Source of the DNA: Victivallales bacterium | Lineage (GTDB): Bacteria; Verrucomicrobiota; Lentisphaeria; Oligosphaerales; Oligosphaeraceae | Reading direction: 5' to 3' | Assembly: GCA_017554445.1 (NCBI GenBank) | Contig: JAFZIJ010000204.1 | Span: 1 to 57,717 of the forward strand | Length of the DNA: 57,717 nt | Shown here: positions 35,468 to 45,233 of the stretch, piece after piece | Position numbering within the stretch: position 1 is the stretch's first letter | Layout: every line of letters begins with the position of its first letter | Translations under genes and position numbers: made by a program | Notes under the pieces: model-generated | Databases searched by the model: none | What the model was told of the DNA's origin: nothing | Seen by the model: only the letters and a program-made list of their open reading frames with translations

Positions 35468-36328
35468 TTAGTCTCTTCTGGCGATTTTACGGATCATCTG
35501 GAAGAGGGAGATTTCCTGCATTTCACGGAGTTCCGCGGGAATCTTCGCCGGGGCGGATGTTTCAAGGGAGGCCGTTCCTTCAAAACCGATTTCGGCAAGA
35601 GCGTTCGAGAAGTCGTCCCAATCAATGACGCCCGTGTAAGGAATCCAATGGAAATCGTTGCGGCCGTTGTTGTCATGGATATGCAACGTCTGGAGATACT
35701 CCTTGCCGAGCAAGCGGACGCAATCGCCTGGTTTCTCGTTCGTCGTGGCGGCATGGCCAGTGTCCAGGCAGACCTTGAACCACGGGCTGTTGAATTCCTT
35801 GACGAACGCAAGCGTCGCGGCGACGGGGGCGATGGAAAGCGGCGGCATCGGCATGTTTTCGAAATTGACGATGACTTCGTTCTGGCGGCCGACTTCTACA
35901 AGGCGTCCCATGAACTCGCGGTTCATGTCCAGCATTTCTTTTTTCTGCTGTTCCGATTCGCTTGCGCAACCAAACGGCATGATGGGATGGATGATGAAAT
36001 TCTTGCAGCCGAGAATGGCGGTGCCGCGGATGGATTTGGCCATTTTTTCAAAACGTTCCGCGCGGTCTTCTGGCGTGTTGTCGCGCGGGGGCCAGCGCCA
36101 TGGGCCATGCGTCTGGCAGATTTCGATGCCGCTGTCTTCGATCTGTTTCTTTATGTTCTTCAGCTCTTTTTCAAAGCCTGCTTCATCCAATTGAAACAGA
36201 GGGCCTTCCGTATTGGCAAAGTCCTGGAAGTCCACGCATTCATAGCCATGCTTGCGCATGCGTTTCAGGCCTTCTGCAAGACCGTAGCGTGAAAGATAGG
36301 CACCGGATTCAATACCGATTTTCATCAT
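35468..36328 (-). CDS. Sugar phosphate isomerase/epimerase-type TIM barrel
   Basis: 286 residues of the AP-endonuclease-2/xylose-isomerase-like family. Metal-binding positions are suggested by VNFENMPMP (Glu), CLDTGHAA (Asp/His), LHIHDNNGRND (His) and SLETSAP (Glu). Such enzymes act on keto-acids or sugars such as inosose, tagatose or 3-keto-glycosides. AAGGACA precedes the ATG. It overlaps the stop of the hybrid kinase gene by 20 bases, so expression is linked. The exact substrate cannot be read from sequence. Confidence 0.85.
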   Translation of the reverse strand: MMKIGIESGAYLSRYGLAEGLKRMRKHGYECVDFQDFANTEGPLFQLDEAGFEKELKNIKKQIEDSGIEICQTHGPWRWPPRDNTPEDRAERFEKMAKSIRGTAILGCKNFIIHPIMPFGCASESEQQKKEMLDMNREFMGRLVEVGRQNEVIVNFENMPMPPLSIAPVAATLAFVKEFNSPWFKVCLDTGHAATTNEKPGDCVRLLGKEYLQTLHIHDNNGRNDFHWIPYTGVIDWDDFSNALAEIGFEGTASLETSAPAKIPAELREMQEISLFQMIRKIARRD

Positions 36329-38360
36329 GTTTGTTGTCCTTGTCTAAAAAATCGTCATGTGTTTTGTTGAAGAATTCGGTCAACTTGGCGATGTTGTAGG
36401 GCTTCAGAAGAAGTCCTGTGAAACCGTTCTGCCGATAGTTTTTGAGCATTTCGATGTTTGCTGTTACAGCGTAAACTGGTAAAGCGGAAAGCTTAGGATC
36501 TTTTCTGATTTCGGCGACAAGTTCCATGCCGTCCATGATCGGCATCTGGATGTCCGTCATGACAATGTCCGGCAAGGGCGGTGTCCGCAAAAGGTCGAGC
36601 GCCTCCTTGCCGTTTTGAGCGGAACGAGTCTTTGTGATGCCAAGCTTTTCACACATGAGCTTGAGCATCTTCAGATTGAGTGACGTGTCATCCACCATCA
36701 AAAGTGAGAGCTCCTTGATGGATGGGTTGAGCTGGCTGGAAGCGTCCTCTTGGTGCTCAATTGTCTGCTCTGTAAATTTGATATTGTTCAGTGTGACGGT
36801 GAATGTACTGCCAATCCCCTTGTCTGACTTGATGTCTAACGTCCCTTTCATGTTCTCCAGCAATATCTTGCAGATGGAAAGCCCCAAGCCTGTCCCCTTG
36901 ATGTTTGATTTCGCCTTGCCCTGCATGTAGGGTTCCGTGAGGATTTTTATCTCATCCGGTTCGATGCCGACGCCTGTGTCTTTTACGGAGAAGACGAGCG
37001 TTTTGGTGTTCGCATCGCCGTCATGGCAGGCGGCTGAGATGGTGATAGTGCCTTCGGAAGTGAATTTCACGGCGTTGCTGATCAGATTGGAGAGAATTCG
37101 GCGGACATGCTCCATGTCAATGTACAGGGCAGGCATTTTCGCGACATCCATGACGAGCGCCAGTTTCTTGGCATCCGTTGTCGGTTTGAAAGTTTTGACG
37201 ATGGACTGGACGAGTTCCTGAAAATCGTAGTAGTTGTAATTGAACTCTATCTTGCCTGCTTCAAGTTTGAAGAGATCCAGAAGGTCATTGATGAGCTCCA
37301 GCAGGATACTGCCGCTGTAGGCGATGCTGTCAAGGGAGTCCTTTTGCGGTGCGGGCATGTCGTTTTCGCTGCGAAGCAAGTCTGTGAAGCCGATGATGGA
37401 GTTGAGAGGCGTACGCATGTCATGGCTAAGGGACGCGAATAGCAGATTTCGGTCTTCCAATTCCTTCTGCTTGAGCTTTACTTCCAGTTCCTGAGCCGCC
37501 AGTTGAGCCTCCAGTTTGGTCTGTTGGAGTTGCATTTCCGCCTCTCGTTTGACAAGCTGGGCTTCATGGACCAGATGGACGTTCGTTCCTTCCAACTTTC
37601 TTGTCGCCTCCAGACGTTTGCGGTTGACGATGAAGGCGTAGAGGAGGATCGAGAGCAGAATCAACGTCTGGATGGAAAGATAAACGATTTGGTAGAAATA
37701 GCGGCGTGTGACCTCTTTTGAAGTTGCAAGATATTGCTGTTTTGAATCTTCCAGCATCTTGCTCATGTGAAATTCGACATTGCCCCAGATGTTCTTTTTT
37801 TGCGTTTGGTAGTCGCTGCTTGCAAGAATCCTTCTGGCCAAAAGCAATTGGTCTTCCTTTGGGAGGTTGCGATCCGCTTCGGAAAGAGGATTGGAGGATA
37901 GTTGTTTTTCGATTTCTTTAGGCAAGATGGTACGGTCATACCCATTGGCTGAAATGATAAGATTCATGGAGCGGTATTCCGTGTATTCTAGGGAACGGGA
38001 GGCTGATACGGCCTGGATGATCAACCGCTTGGTTTCCGTTGATTCTGGAATCTCGCCAAGAATATTGATGGCCTGTTCACGGTGGCGGTCCGTATTCTTT
38101 TCGCGGAAATAACCAAGAAGATAGCGAAGGTCGAATGTCACCGCGTAAAGACGGGCCTGTTCCGTCAAGATATTGCTGCCAAGACGGAGCAGCCTGGCCG
38201 CTTCTGAATAGTCATAATAGTGCTGCTGAGCCAGTTCCACACGTGTGTAGTCTCTGAAGACATGGACGGTGTTCTGTATCAGCAGGGCACCCAGAATCAT
38301 CCAGATGAATCCTGCGATGACCACGCAGAAGGAGATGCATTTTTCGAGATTGCTCTTCAT
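36309..38360 (-). CDS. Hybrid sensor histidine kinase with C-terminal receiver
   Basis: 683 residues. TM segments at about 9-32 and 213-235 enclose a helical extracytoplasmic sensor of about 180 residues. A coiled coil (about 245-302) leads to HisKA with SHDMRTPLN (H313), then HATPase with SNLISNAVKFT (N429), DTGVG (461-465) and GTGLGLS. The receiver has VDD, phospho-acceptor D603 in MTDIQMP and K653. No output domain or partner regulator is next to it. The frame opens at 38441 inside the preceding gene, but GGA and the TM start favour 38360. Its place among sugar genes suggests sensing of glycan or wall signals. Confidence 0.92.
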   Translation of the reverse strand: MKSNLEKCISFCVVIAGFIWMILGALLIQNTVHVFRDYTRVELAQQHYYDYSEAARLLRLGSNILTEQARLYAVTFDLRYLLGYFREKNTDRHREQAINILGEIPESTETKRLIIQAVSASRSLEYTEYRSMNLIISANGYDRTILPKEIEKQLSSNPLSEADRNLPKEDQLLLARRILASSDYQTQKKNIWGNVEFHMSKMLEDSKQQYLATSKEVTRRYFYQIVYLSIQTLILLSILLYAFIVNRKRLEATRKLEGTNVHLVHEAQLVKREAEMQLQQTKLEAQLAAQELEVKLKQKELEDRNLLFASLSHDMRTPLNSIIGFTDLLRSENDMPAPQKDSLDSIAYSGSILLELINDLLDLFKLEAGKIEFNYNYYDFQELVQSIVKTFKPTTDAKKLALVMDVAKMPALYIDMEHVRRILSNLISNAVKFTSEGTITISAACHDGDANTKTLVFSVKDTGVGIEPDEIKILTEPYMQGKAKSNIKGTGLGLSICKILLENMKGTLDIKSDKGIGSTFTVTLNNIKFTEQTIEHQEDASSQLNPSIKELSLLMVDDTSLNLKMLKLMCEKLGITKTRSAQNGKEALDLLRTPPLPDIVMTDIQMPIMDGMELVAEIRKDPKLSALPVYAVTANIEMLKNYRQNGFTGLLLKPYNIAKLTEFFNKTHDDFLDKDNKHDENRY

Positions 38361-38398
38361 ATTTCCAAAGACGGCTGACAACCGCCGGAGAGACGAAT

Positions 38399-39448
38399 TT
38401 ACAGATTGATCCACTCGCCTGTTTTGGCTGATTTGTAGCAACTTAGGATAAGCCGTGCTGTCACAGCCGCCTTTTCGACGGTGACGTATGGTTCACGATG
38501 GTTGCGGATGGCATCGACGACGTCCGCAAGCTGTGCGGGATGCGCGCCGCCATAGTGCGGTTTTTCCGGATCGGGCGGCGTCTCTTCATGATAGTCTTTC
38601 ATGAGGGCGGCGACTTCCTCTTCTGCCTGCTTGTCGTGGAACCGCCAGTAAACGGGGCGGAAGGCCGCCAGTTCGATGTGCCCCTTCGTCCCGCCGATGA
38701 TGACGGTGGCGTTGAAGCCTTTGTCAACGGCGGAAGCGGATGTGCCGCAGATAGTCGCCAATACGCCGTTTGGATAGCGGACGAGTGCGGCCGCGTTGTC
38801 CTCCGTCTCGATGACGCCTTGGTGGGCCATGTTGTCGCACTGTGCGACAACGCTTGTCGGCGTCCCTAGAAAGTAATTGACAAGATCAATGAAATGAACA
38901 ACTTGCGTAATGAGCACACTGCCGCCTTCGCCATTCCATTTGCCATGCCAGTAGTCGCTGTAATAGGCATCTGGCCGTAGGCAGCAGAGATAGACGGAGG
39001 CATTGAGAATCTGTCCGAAACAGCCGCGATCCAACAATTTCTTCAGCAACAAGTTGCCTTTTTCGTGACGATGTTGGAAAATGCCGGAGAAGATGAGTTC
39101 GGGATGTTTTTTGTGGGCGGCGAGCATGGCGTCCAGCCCTTCCAACGTATTGGAAAGGCATTTTTCGCAGACAACGTTCTTTCCTGCGTCCATGGCGGCG
39201 ACGGCAAGCGGCGAATGGCTGGCGTGATCCGTGCAAATGTCGATGAGATCAATTTCCGGATCGTTCAGCATATCCGTGAAGTTTTCCGTGAAATTGGGCA
39301 CGCCAAGCTTGGCGGCCATGGCGGCCGCCTTGTCTCGTTTGATGTCACAGATTGTTTTGACGGTGGCGCCTGGAATCTGTTTGTAGCTATTGATATGGGT
39401 TGGGGCGACTGCACCGCAACCGACAAGACCGATTTTTATCTCTTTCAT
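38399..39448 (-). CDS. Gfo/Idh/MocA family oxidoreductase
   Basis: 349 residues. The Rossmann motif GCGAVAPTHINSYKQI binds NAD(P); EKCLSNTLEG is the dinucleotide-proximal EKP-type motif with Cys for Pro; FIDLVNYFLG with the upstream His supplies catalytic residues. GGAGG seven bases before the ATG supports the start. It probably oxidises a sugar or cyclitol. The hybrid kinase follows 38 bases downstream. A 180-base gap separates it from nagA, so it may start a second transcript. Confidence 0.9.
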   Translation of the reverse strand: MKEIKIGLVGCGAVAPTHINSYKQIPGATVKTICDIKRDKAAAMAAKLGVPNFTENFTDMLNDPEIDLIDICTDHASHSPLAVAAMDAGKNVVCEKCLSNTLEGLDAMLAAHKKHPELIFSGIFQHRHEKGNLLLKKLLDRGCFGQILNASVYLCCLRPDAYYSDYWHGKWNGEGGSVLITQVVHFIDLVNYFLGTPTSVVAQCDNMAHQGVIETEDNAAALVRYPNGVLATICGTSASAVDKGFNATVIIGGTKGHIELAAFRPVYWRFHDKQAEEEVAALMKDYHEETPPDPEKPHYGGAHPAQLADVVDAIRNHREPYVTVEKAAVTARLILSCYKSAKTGEWINL

Positions 39449-39629
39449 GCATGGCCTCCAAGAGGATGCTCTATGGTTGGAAAAGTGAAATGCGTTTAGC
39501 TATTTACATAAAAATGACAATTTAATGCAATAGACTCCAGTTTTCAATTTTTTTTACTTAAATGTATAAAACAAACTGTTGTGAGTTTACCGTCGTGGTG
39601 TGGCGGCGGCGTCCCGCCGTCGAGCAGGC

Positions 39630-40775
39630 CTACGCCTCCCAACGGACGTCGCCGTGGCAGATGGTCCGTTGCGGGACGAGATCGTCATTCAGCATGACGA
39701 TGTCCGCTTCATAGCCTTTCTCCAGACGGCCTCGTTTGCCAAGCTTGAGGCTCAGGACTTGGTTCCAGCTGGTCGCCTTGATGGCTTGGCAGAGCGGCAG
39801 TCCCGTGACGCGGACAAGACGGCGTAACCCGTTGTGGTATCGAAGCGTACTGCCGGCGACAGGGCCTGTCGTCAATGTCGCCTTGCCATTTTTTACGATG
39901 ACTGGCAGTCCGCCAAGCGTGTAGTTCCCATCTGGCATGCCGGAGGCACGCATGGCATCCGTGATGAGCATCATGCGGTCTGGCCCTTTCAGGCGGGCGA
40001 TAAGTTCGATCATGGGTTCGCAGAGATGGACGCCGTCGCAGATCATTTCCACGAAGACGTCGTCGCTCATGAGGCCGCCGCCAACCATGCCGAAGCGCAG
40101 ATGGTGGACAGGCGTCATGACGTTGCAGAAATGCGTCAGATGCTTCATGCCGTTGGCGCGGTGCAGTTGGAAGCAGTCGTAGTCCGCTTCGCAATGGCCG
40201 CCCGACGGCATGATGCCGCGTTCGCAAAGGCCTTTCGTGAATTCCAGCCCGCCTTCCAGTTCAGGGGAGAACGATGCTTTCACGATATGGGCCAATTTGC
40301 TCAGTTCATCGACGAGATCAAGGCATGGAAGTAGCAGATGCGCAGGATTTTGCGCTCCTGCGCATTTTGGATTGAACCATGGTCCTTCCAGATGGACGCC
40401 CAGCAGGAGAGCGCCGTCGTGGTTGGTGTTCTGATAACGCGTGGCGCAACGGCAGATTTCTCGAAGATCTTCTCTCGCAACACTGAGCGTGGTGGCAAGG
40501 AATCCTGTTACACCGTCGGATAGTTTGTCATGACCAATCGTGTTGAAAGCTTCGTCCGTCGCGTCGCAGAAATCGTAGTTTGAACGTCCATGGCAATGGA
40601 TGTCGATGAATCCTGGAGCCGTGATGAGTCCTGCACCGTTGATGACGTTGTCGCAATTTGTTATAGGAATGGATTCCGCGATGTCGGTGATGATGCCGTT
40701 CTCGATGAGAATGTCCGCCTTCGGCAAATCGACATCCGGCGAAACGACGCGTGTGTTTTGAATCAACGTTTTCAT
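39630..40775 (-). CDS. nagA: N-acetylglucosamine-6-phosphate deacetylase
   Basis: 381 residues, amidohydrolase fold. Removes acetate from GlcNAc-6-P. Metal motifs: GFIDIHCHG, LEGPW (Glu), GGHCEADYDC (His), CDGVHL and LITDAM (Asp). Overlaps the nagB stop by four bases (ATGA) and ends the heparinase operon. Its pairing with NagB gives the full path from GlcNAc-6-P to fructose-6-P. Confidence 0.95.
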   Translation of the reverse strand: MKTLIQNTRVVSPDVDLPKADILIENGIITDIAESIPITNCDNVINGAGLITAPGFIDIHCHGRSNYDFCDATDEAFNTIGHDKLSDGVTGFLATTLSVAREDLREICRCATRYQNTNHDGALLLGVHLEGPWFNPKCAGAQNPAHLLLPCLDLVDELSKLAHIVKASFSPELEGGLEFTKGLCERGIMPSGGHCEADYDCFQLHRANGMKHLTHFCNVMTPVHHLRFGMVGGGLMSDDVFVEMICDGVHLCEPMIELIARLKGPDRMMLITDAMRASGMPDGNYTLGGLPVIVKNGKATLTTGPVAGSTLRYHNGLRRLVRVTGLPLCQAIKATSWNQVLSLKLGKRGRLEKGYEADIVMLNDDLVPQRTICHGDVRWEA

Positions 40776-41560
40776 AGAACGGAATCCAGATTGATCTTGT
40801 CAGCGGTATAGACGAGTGTAAAGTCCGCATGCGGAAGGAGATAGGAGGCCGGAAGGAACGGCGTGGGCGATTTGTCCGCCAGAATCTTCGTCAGCGGTTC
40901 TTCCTGTTCTGCGAAACAGGCGAGAAGGAGTTCACGCTTGGAAGCGAGAATCTGCCGCATGCCCATGGTGGCGGCGAAACGCGGCACAAGGTCAAGCGAA
41001 CCGTTGGCGGTCAATGCGGCATTGGCGTTGATGGTGCGTTCCTTCAGAGCGATGACGCGAGACGGCAAATCCGCAAAGTCCTTTACCGAAATGGTTTGCG
41101 GTTCCATTGGTTCGTTGAAGGCGATGTGGCCGTTGAAGCCGATGCCGAGCAGTTGCAAATCCAAGCCGCCAGCCGCCGCCAATGCTTTGTCGAAGATTGC
41201 AGGATTGGCCGGATCCGGGAAGTGGGCTTGACATTCCGTAAAATTCCGTTCTGGCAGGAAACGGTTGAAGAGGTTGTCGTGCATATACTTCCAATAGCTC
41301 AACGGATGGTCGTGGGGGACGCCTGTGTGTTCATCCGAAGCATATTCGTCCAGATTCCATGTCTGGAGACGCGAAAGGTCAATATGATTATTGTTAAATT
41401 TCTCAGCGAGAATGCGATACAGTTCAATCATCGTGTTGCCGGTGGCGAGACCGAGATTGAACGATTCGCCTTTGGACAATTTGGCGACGACGGCTTCATA
41501 GATGATTTCCGCGCCACGGGCGCTCATCGCGTTGTAGTCTGCAACTTTTTCAATTTTCAT
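40772..41560 (-). CDS. nagB: Glucosamine-6-phosphate deaminase
   Basis: 262 residues. Converts glucosamine-6-P to fructose-6-P and ammonia. LGLATGNTMIELY binds phosphate, WNLDEYAS holds the catalytic Asp, and GIGFNGHIAFNEP the histidine. The N-G-H form (instead of D-G-H in E. coli) also occurs in Gram-positive NagB, so it is not a defect. At 262 residues it lacks the allosteric tail of long forms. The ATG overlaps the upstream stop (TGATG). Confidence 0.95.
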   Translation of the reverse strand: MKIEKVADYNAMSARGAEIIYEAVVAKLSKGESFNLGLATGNTMIELYRILAEKFNNNHIDLSRLQTWNLDEYASDEHTGVPHDHPLSYWKYMHDNLFNRFLPERNFTECQAHFPDPANPAIFDKALAAAGGLDLQLLGIGFNGHIAFNEPMEPQTISVKDFADLPSRVIALKERTINANAALTANGSLDLVPRFAATMGMRQILASKRELLLACFAEQEEPLTKILADKSPTPFLPASYLLPHADFTLVYTADKINLDSVL

Positions 41561-42567
41561 CAGAGTAACACCACCTTTCCTTTTTCTGCGGATTCCAGCA
41601 TGCCCAACGCGACTTTCATGGCTTCGATCGCCTGTTTGGCTCCCGCCAGTGGCGCATGGCCGTTTTCGATGCCGTCGATGATGGCGGCCATTTCGCGCAC
41701 GTACATGTCGCCTTCGACTTTTTCTTCAAGTTCGCCGACTTTGACGTCGTCCAACGGGATGTTCTCTACTGGTTGTCCAGGCGCAAAGAACTGCAAACCA
41801 TGGGCATCTGACTTTTTCAGGGCGCCTTTTTCACCATAGACGACCATGAAATTGTCCGACGGGCCAGACCGCAGCCATGAGCATTCCATGTTGCAGATTA
41901 CGCCGTCTTTTGACGTTGTCGTCGCGCTGATGTAGTCATATGGCTTTTCAGGACCTTGCGGCATCATGATGGCGCGTGCGTAAACGCTTGCGGGAACGCC
42001 GAAAAGGCCGTTCGCCAAGTCGATGTGATGGGCCAGCATGTCCAACGTGCAGCCGCCGGATTTGCCGTAATCGGCAAACCAGTCGCCCCATTCGCGTTTC
42101 CAGCCGCCGACCAGGCAGTCGATGGAACAGCAGATTGGTTTGCCGATTTTGCCCGCTTTGACGAGTTCGAGCAGTTTGATGCCGCCCGCCGAATAACGGC
42201 GGACGAAGCCGACGGCGAACAGACTGGAGTAGCTGCTTATGAGCGGAGCCAGTTCCTTAAGTTCTTCTGCTGTACGGCATAGCGGCTTTTCACAGAAGAT
42301 TGGCTTGCCTGTCGCCATGGCGGCGCGGAGGCCTTCCGCATGGCAGTACGTCGGCGACGTGATGACGATGAAACCGACGTCCGGATTGTTCACGACTTCT
42401 TCCACGGTGGCCGCCGGTTTGACCTCCGGAAACTTTTTCACAAAAGCGTCCATCTGGGCGGGATTGACATCATACGCCGTGACGAGACGCGCACGTGGAT
42501 GCTTTGAAAGATTTCCTGCATGGCAGATCCCCATGCGGCCTGTTCCGATAATACCGACTCCAATCAT
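41560..42567 (-). CDS. Gfo/Idh/MocA family dehydrogenase (inositol-2-dehydrogenase-like)
   Basis: 335 residues. GIIGTGRMGICHAGNLSKH is the NAD loop, EKPLCR the conserved motif, and GGCTLDMLAHHIDLANGLFG holds the catalytic Asp/His. An ATG at 42573 is only one base from AAAGGAG; the ATG at 42567 has a normal seven-base distance and the family-type N-terminus, so I use it. It is third in the operon, between a sugar isomerase and nagB, suggesting oxidation or epimerisation of an unsaturated or keto sugar released from the glycan. Confidence 0.9.
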   Translation of the reverse strand: MIGVGIIGTGRMGICHAGNLSKHPRARLVTAYDVNPAQMDAFVKKFPEVKPAATVEEVVNNPDVGFIVITSPTYCHAEGLRAAMATGKPIFCEKPLCRTAEELKELAPLISSYSSLFAVGFVRRYSAGGIKLLELVKAGKIGKPICCSIDCLVGGWKREWGDWFADYGKSGGCTLDMLAHHIDLANGLFGVPASVYARAIMMPQGPEKPYDYISATTTSKDGVICNMECSWLRSGPSDNFMVVYGEKGALKKSDAHGLQFFAPGQPVENIPLDDVKVGELEEKVEGDMYVREMAAIIDGIENGHAPLAGAKQAIEAMKVALGMLESAEKGKVVLL

Positions 42568-42569
42568 TG

Positions 42570-43403
42570 TCATGCTCCTTTGATAATATTTTGAATAAAA
42601 ATCACTGCTTCTGCAACATCTTTTTCCTGCTCAGGGCCAAGCGGTAGTTCGCGTTCGATGATGAGCGGTCCCGTGAAACCACGGGCGAGAAGGTTCTTCA
42701 ATAGATTGGCGAAATCCGTATCTCCTTTGCCAAGAGGCGTTTCCTTTCCTCTGTTTTCACCGTCGGCGGCATGTCTGGCGTCTTTGCAATGGATGACTTT
42801 GACCAAGCCGCCCATTTCTTCCACGACATGCGCAGGCTCGTCCGAACCGTAAATGAGCAGGTTGGCCGGATCGAAATTCAGCCCGAGATTGTCTTCGCCA
42901 ATATCCGCGAAAATGCGTTTCAACGTGACGACGTTCTCCATACCTGTTTCAAAAAGAAAATCCTGCCCATTGGCTTTGGCGAAACGGACAAGTTGCTTCA
43001 AATCATTGATTAATGACTTGTATTCGTCAGTCTCCGCTTCTGGAAAGTAACCAACGTGGCAGGTCACATAACGGACGCCGTATTTTTTGCCCCAATTCAT
43101 CTGGCGGCAGGAGAGGACCATGCGCTCGGCACGTGTCTTAAGTGGCGATAGACCAACGCCTTCAACGGGATGCCCCCAGTCTTGGTTGGGGAAGGAAAGG
43201 AACATCGTCGGCGTCGAAATGCCGCGCTCCCGCAGCATGTTCATGATGGCTTCCGAACGGGCCGTGGCTTCCACCGTTGGCGCTAGCCAGTCTTCCATGA
43301 CGCCCGCGATTTGCATGGCGGTCATGCCGAGAGAATGATAGAGCTCGATGCGGCGTTCGTCCGCCGTCGGACAGCGCAGAATGGTTCCGATAGGACAACT
43401 CAT
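42570..43403 (-). CDS. Sugar phosphate isomerase/epimerase-type TIM barrel (operon copy)
   Basis: 277 residues. DFLFETGMENV (Glu), GLNFDPANLL (Asp), VIHCKDARHA (His/Asp) and LIIERELPLG (Glu) fit the metal sites of this family. AAGGAAG precedes the ATG. Ten bases after the heparinase-like gene and two bases before the dehydrogenase start. It likely handles the uronate or keto-hexose product of the lyase, an inference from context. Confidence 0.87.
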   Translation of the reverse strand: MSCPIGTILRCPTADERRIELYHSLGMTAMQIAGVMEDWLAPTVEATARSEAIMNMLRERGISTPTMFLSFPNQDWGHPVEGVGLSPLKTRAERMVLSCRQMNWGKKYGVRYVTCHVGYFPEAETDEYKSLINDLKQLVRFAKANGQDFLFETGMENVVTLKRIFADIGEDNLGLNFDPANLLIYGSDEPAHVVEEMGGLVKVIHCKDARHAADGENRGKETPLGKGDTDFANLLKNLLARGFTGPLIIERELPLGPEQEKDVAEAVIFIQNIIKGA

Positions 43404-43412
43404 GATTCTTCC

Positions 43413-45233
43413 TTATTTGTTGATTTTAAACGTGATGGTGATGGCGCCTTTTTGCACTGGCTTGTCCAGTTTGACGGCGACGCGGTTGGGGCAGCGGGCG
43501 TTCGGATTGTCGATAATGCCTTTTGTAAACGTCAGTCCTGCGCCTTCCGTGGTGATGTTGGCGGAGACGGCTGTGTCTTGATAGGTTGCGACGACGGTTG
43601 AATCGGAAATCACCGTGTCGTCGAACGACACAAGTGCCGTCTCAAATGTCTGCGGTGTCGTGAATTCTACATCGTCGCGAACGGTTAATGTCTGTTCTTT
43701 TCGATTGAATGTGAATGTGCGTTTCAGGCTGACCAGTTCCTTCGCTTCCGTATAGGCGGGCGCTATATCGGCGACAATTGTATCGATATCATCGGTGAAA
43801 TCCGTGCTGATAAATGTTCCATATGCTTGCCGTCCAGTAGATTGCAACTTCCCATCGACGATGGGAACCATGTGTCCGAAGGAGTTGAGCATCTCCCCTT
43901 CATAGCGGCGTGAGGAGAATGTGCGTTTCGTATAGATTTCGCTGCCGGGATCCAAGAAGAACTGATGTCCGTTCAAAACAACTGTAAAGGAGCCGATGTC
44001 GTTGTGGTTGTGCTCCTCCGCATTATGTCCTGTCTTGAACGCTGTTCCGAAGTGCCTGCCGTTCAATGTGGAACGACCGACGTAGATGTTGGCGAGCGGA
44101 TAGAGTTTGCGGGGCGGAAGCTGTCCGTCCAATGGCGCGTTGGCGGGCGGATACGGCCGTTTGTCAAAACAACGGAGAACGGTGATTATGGGAACGCCAG
44201 TGATTTCCGTCCGTGGCGGAACGGCGCGGAGGATGGCATCCGGATAACGGTATTGAATGATGCCGATGTCGTCCGGCGAAGGGCTTTCGTTGATATGGCT
44301 GTCCGCGAAGGCGGGGCAGCAGCCTTCTTCAATTTGAATATCGCGAGCATAGGCGGCGACGTTATGCAGCGTTTCATTGTTGTAAAGCGATAGTTTGCCG
44401 CTCGTCACCATGAGAGCGGTTTCTGCAAGAATGAGAAAACGACCATAGCCATAGCCCCAGTAGCCCATGCCCTCCGTGCAATATCCATCTGCGGAATATC
44501 CGGCGGCGAAAAATTGCATGGCTTGTTCGGCGGCGGCGAGAATTTCCGCGCGGTCATGGCGGTCTTCCATGAGAATCATCGCAGCGACAACGAGTTGCGA
44601 ATGACAGACGGAATTCCAGTTGTTGCTGCCGACCGCCCACCATTGGCCGCGTGTGACTTCGCCTGTGCGTATGACATGGCGGTAGGCGGCGAACATGCGC
44701 CGTTCGACTTCCTCACGGATGCGTTTGCGCGTCGTGGGCGAGAGCTTGTCCTGCAACCACCAGTCGTAGATGGAAAGAGTGGCGCAGAAATCGGAACAGA
44801 AAAGATCCGCATACGGAGCGGTGCCGTTGAAATTCCACAGATCGGCGTCATGAGCGGGTAGCACCCAGCTTTTTTCGTTGAACATCGCATTGAGTTCTTT
44901 TTCGATGGCTTCCATGAAACGTCCCTTGTATTCAAGGACTTCCGCCTGTACAAGCGGGAAGAGGCGGTCTCGTTGGCGATGGAAATAGACGCGTTCGTAA
45001 TTGCTGCGGTTACCAATCTTAAGAAATTGCAAATAAAGCTCATCCGGCAGTTCTGGAATCGGCGTGCCAACAGTCGCTTCCGCCTGCGCGATGACTTTTT
45101 TCGCTTCTGGCGTGTCCGCGAGGGGAAGCCATGCGGCACGGTCTGAGGCTGGCGGACCAAAATGACCAGGCGTTTCTGGAAGCCATGAGGCAATCTGGGC
45201 GATGCGTTCTGGTGATGGGATTGGAAATTGCAT
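43413..45233 (-). CDS. Heparinase II/III-like polysaccharide lyase
   Basis: 606 residues. N-terminal alpha/alpha toroid (DLWNFNGTAPYADLF, WWAVGSNNWNSVCHSQLV, EGMGYWGYGYGRFLIL) and C-terminal beta-sandwich with GHNAEEHNHNDIGSF (about 400-414), the metal/active site of this family. It has no signal peptide, unlike most such lyases, so it may cleave imported oligosaccharides in the cytosol. Being first of lyase-isomerase-dehydrogenase-nagB-nagA, a glycosaminoglycan-type disaccharide with GlcNAc/GalNAc and uronate is the likely substrate. The exact linkage is unknown. Confidence 0.88.
   Translation of the reverse strand: MQFPIPSPERIAQIASWLPETPGHFGPPASDRAAWLPLADTPEAKKVIAQAEATVGTPIPELPDELYLQFLKIGNRSNYERVYFHRQRDRLFPLVQAEVLEYKGRFMEAIEKELNAMFNEKSWVLPAHDADLWNFNGTAPYADLFCSDFCATLSIYDWWLQDKLSPTTRKRIREEVERRMFAAYRHVIRTGEVTRGQWWAVGSNNWNSVCHSQLVVAAMILMEDRHDRAEILAAAEQAMQFFAAGYSADGYCTEGMGYWGYGYGRFLILAETALMVTSGKLSLYNNETLHNVAAYARDIQIEEGCCPAFADSHINESPSPDDIGIIQYRYPDAILRAVPPRTEITGVPIITVLRCFDKRPYPPANAPLDGQLPPRKLYPLANIYVGRSTLNGRHFGTAFKTGHNAEEHNHNDIGSFTVVLNGHQFFLDPGSEIYTKRTFSSRRYEGEMLNSFGHMVPIVDGKLQSTGRQAYGTFISTDFTDDIDTIVADIAPAYTEAKELVSLKRTFTFNRKEQTLTVRDDVEFTTPQTFETALVSFDDTVISDSTVVATYQDTAVSANITTEGAGLTFTKGIIDNPNARCPNRVAVKLDKPVQKGAITITFKINK

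Noticed and set aside
40772..41560. NagB inactivated by loss of the E. coli Asp in N-D-G-H
   Set aside because: The N-G-H form is normal in other active NagB enzymes.
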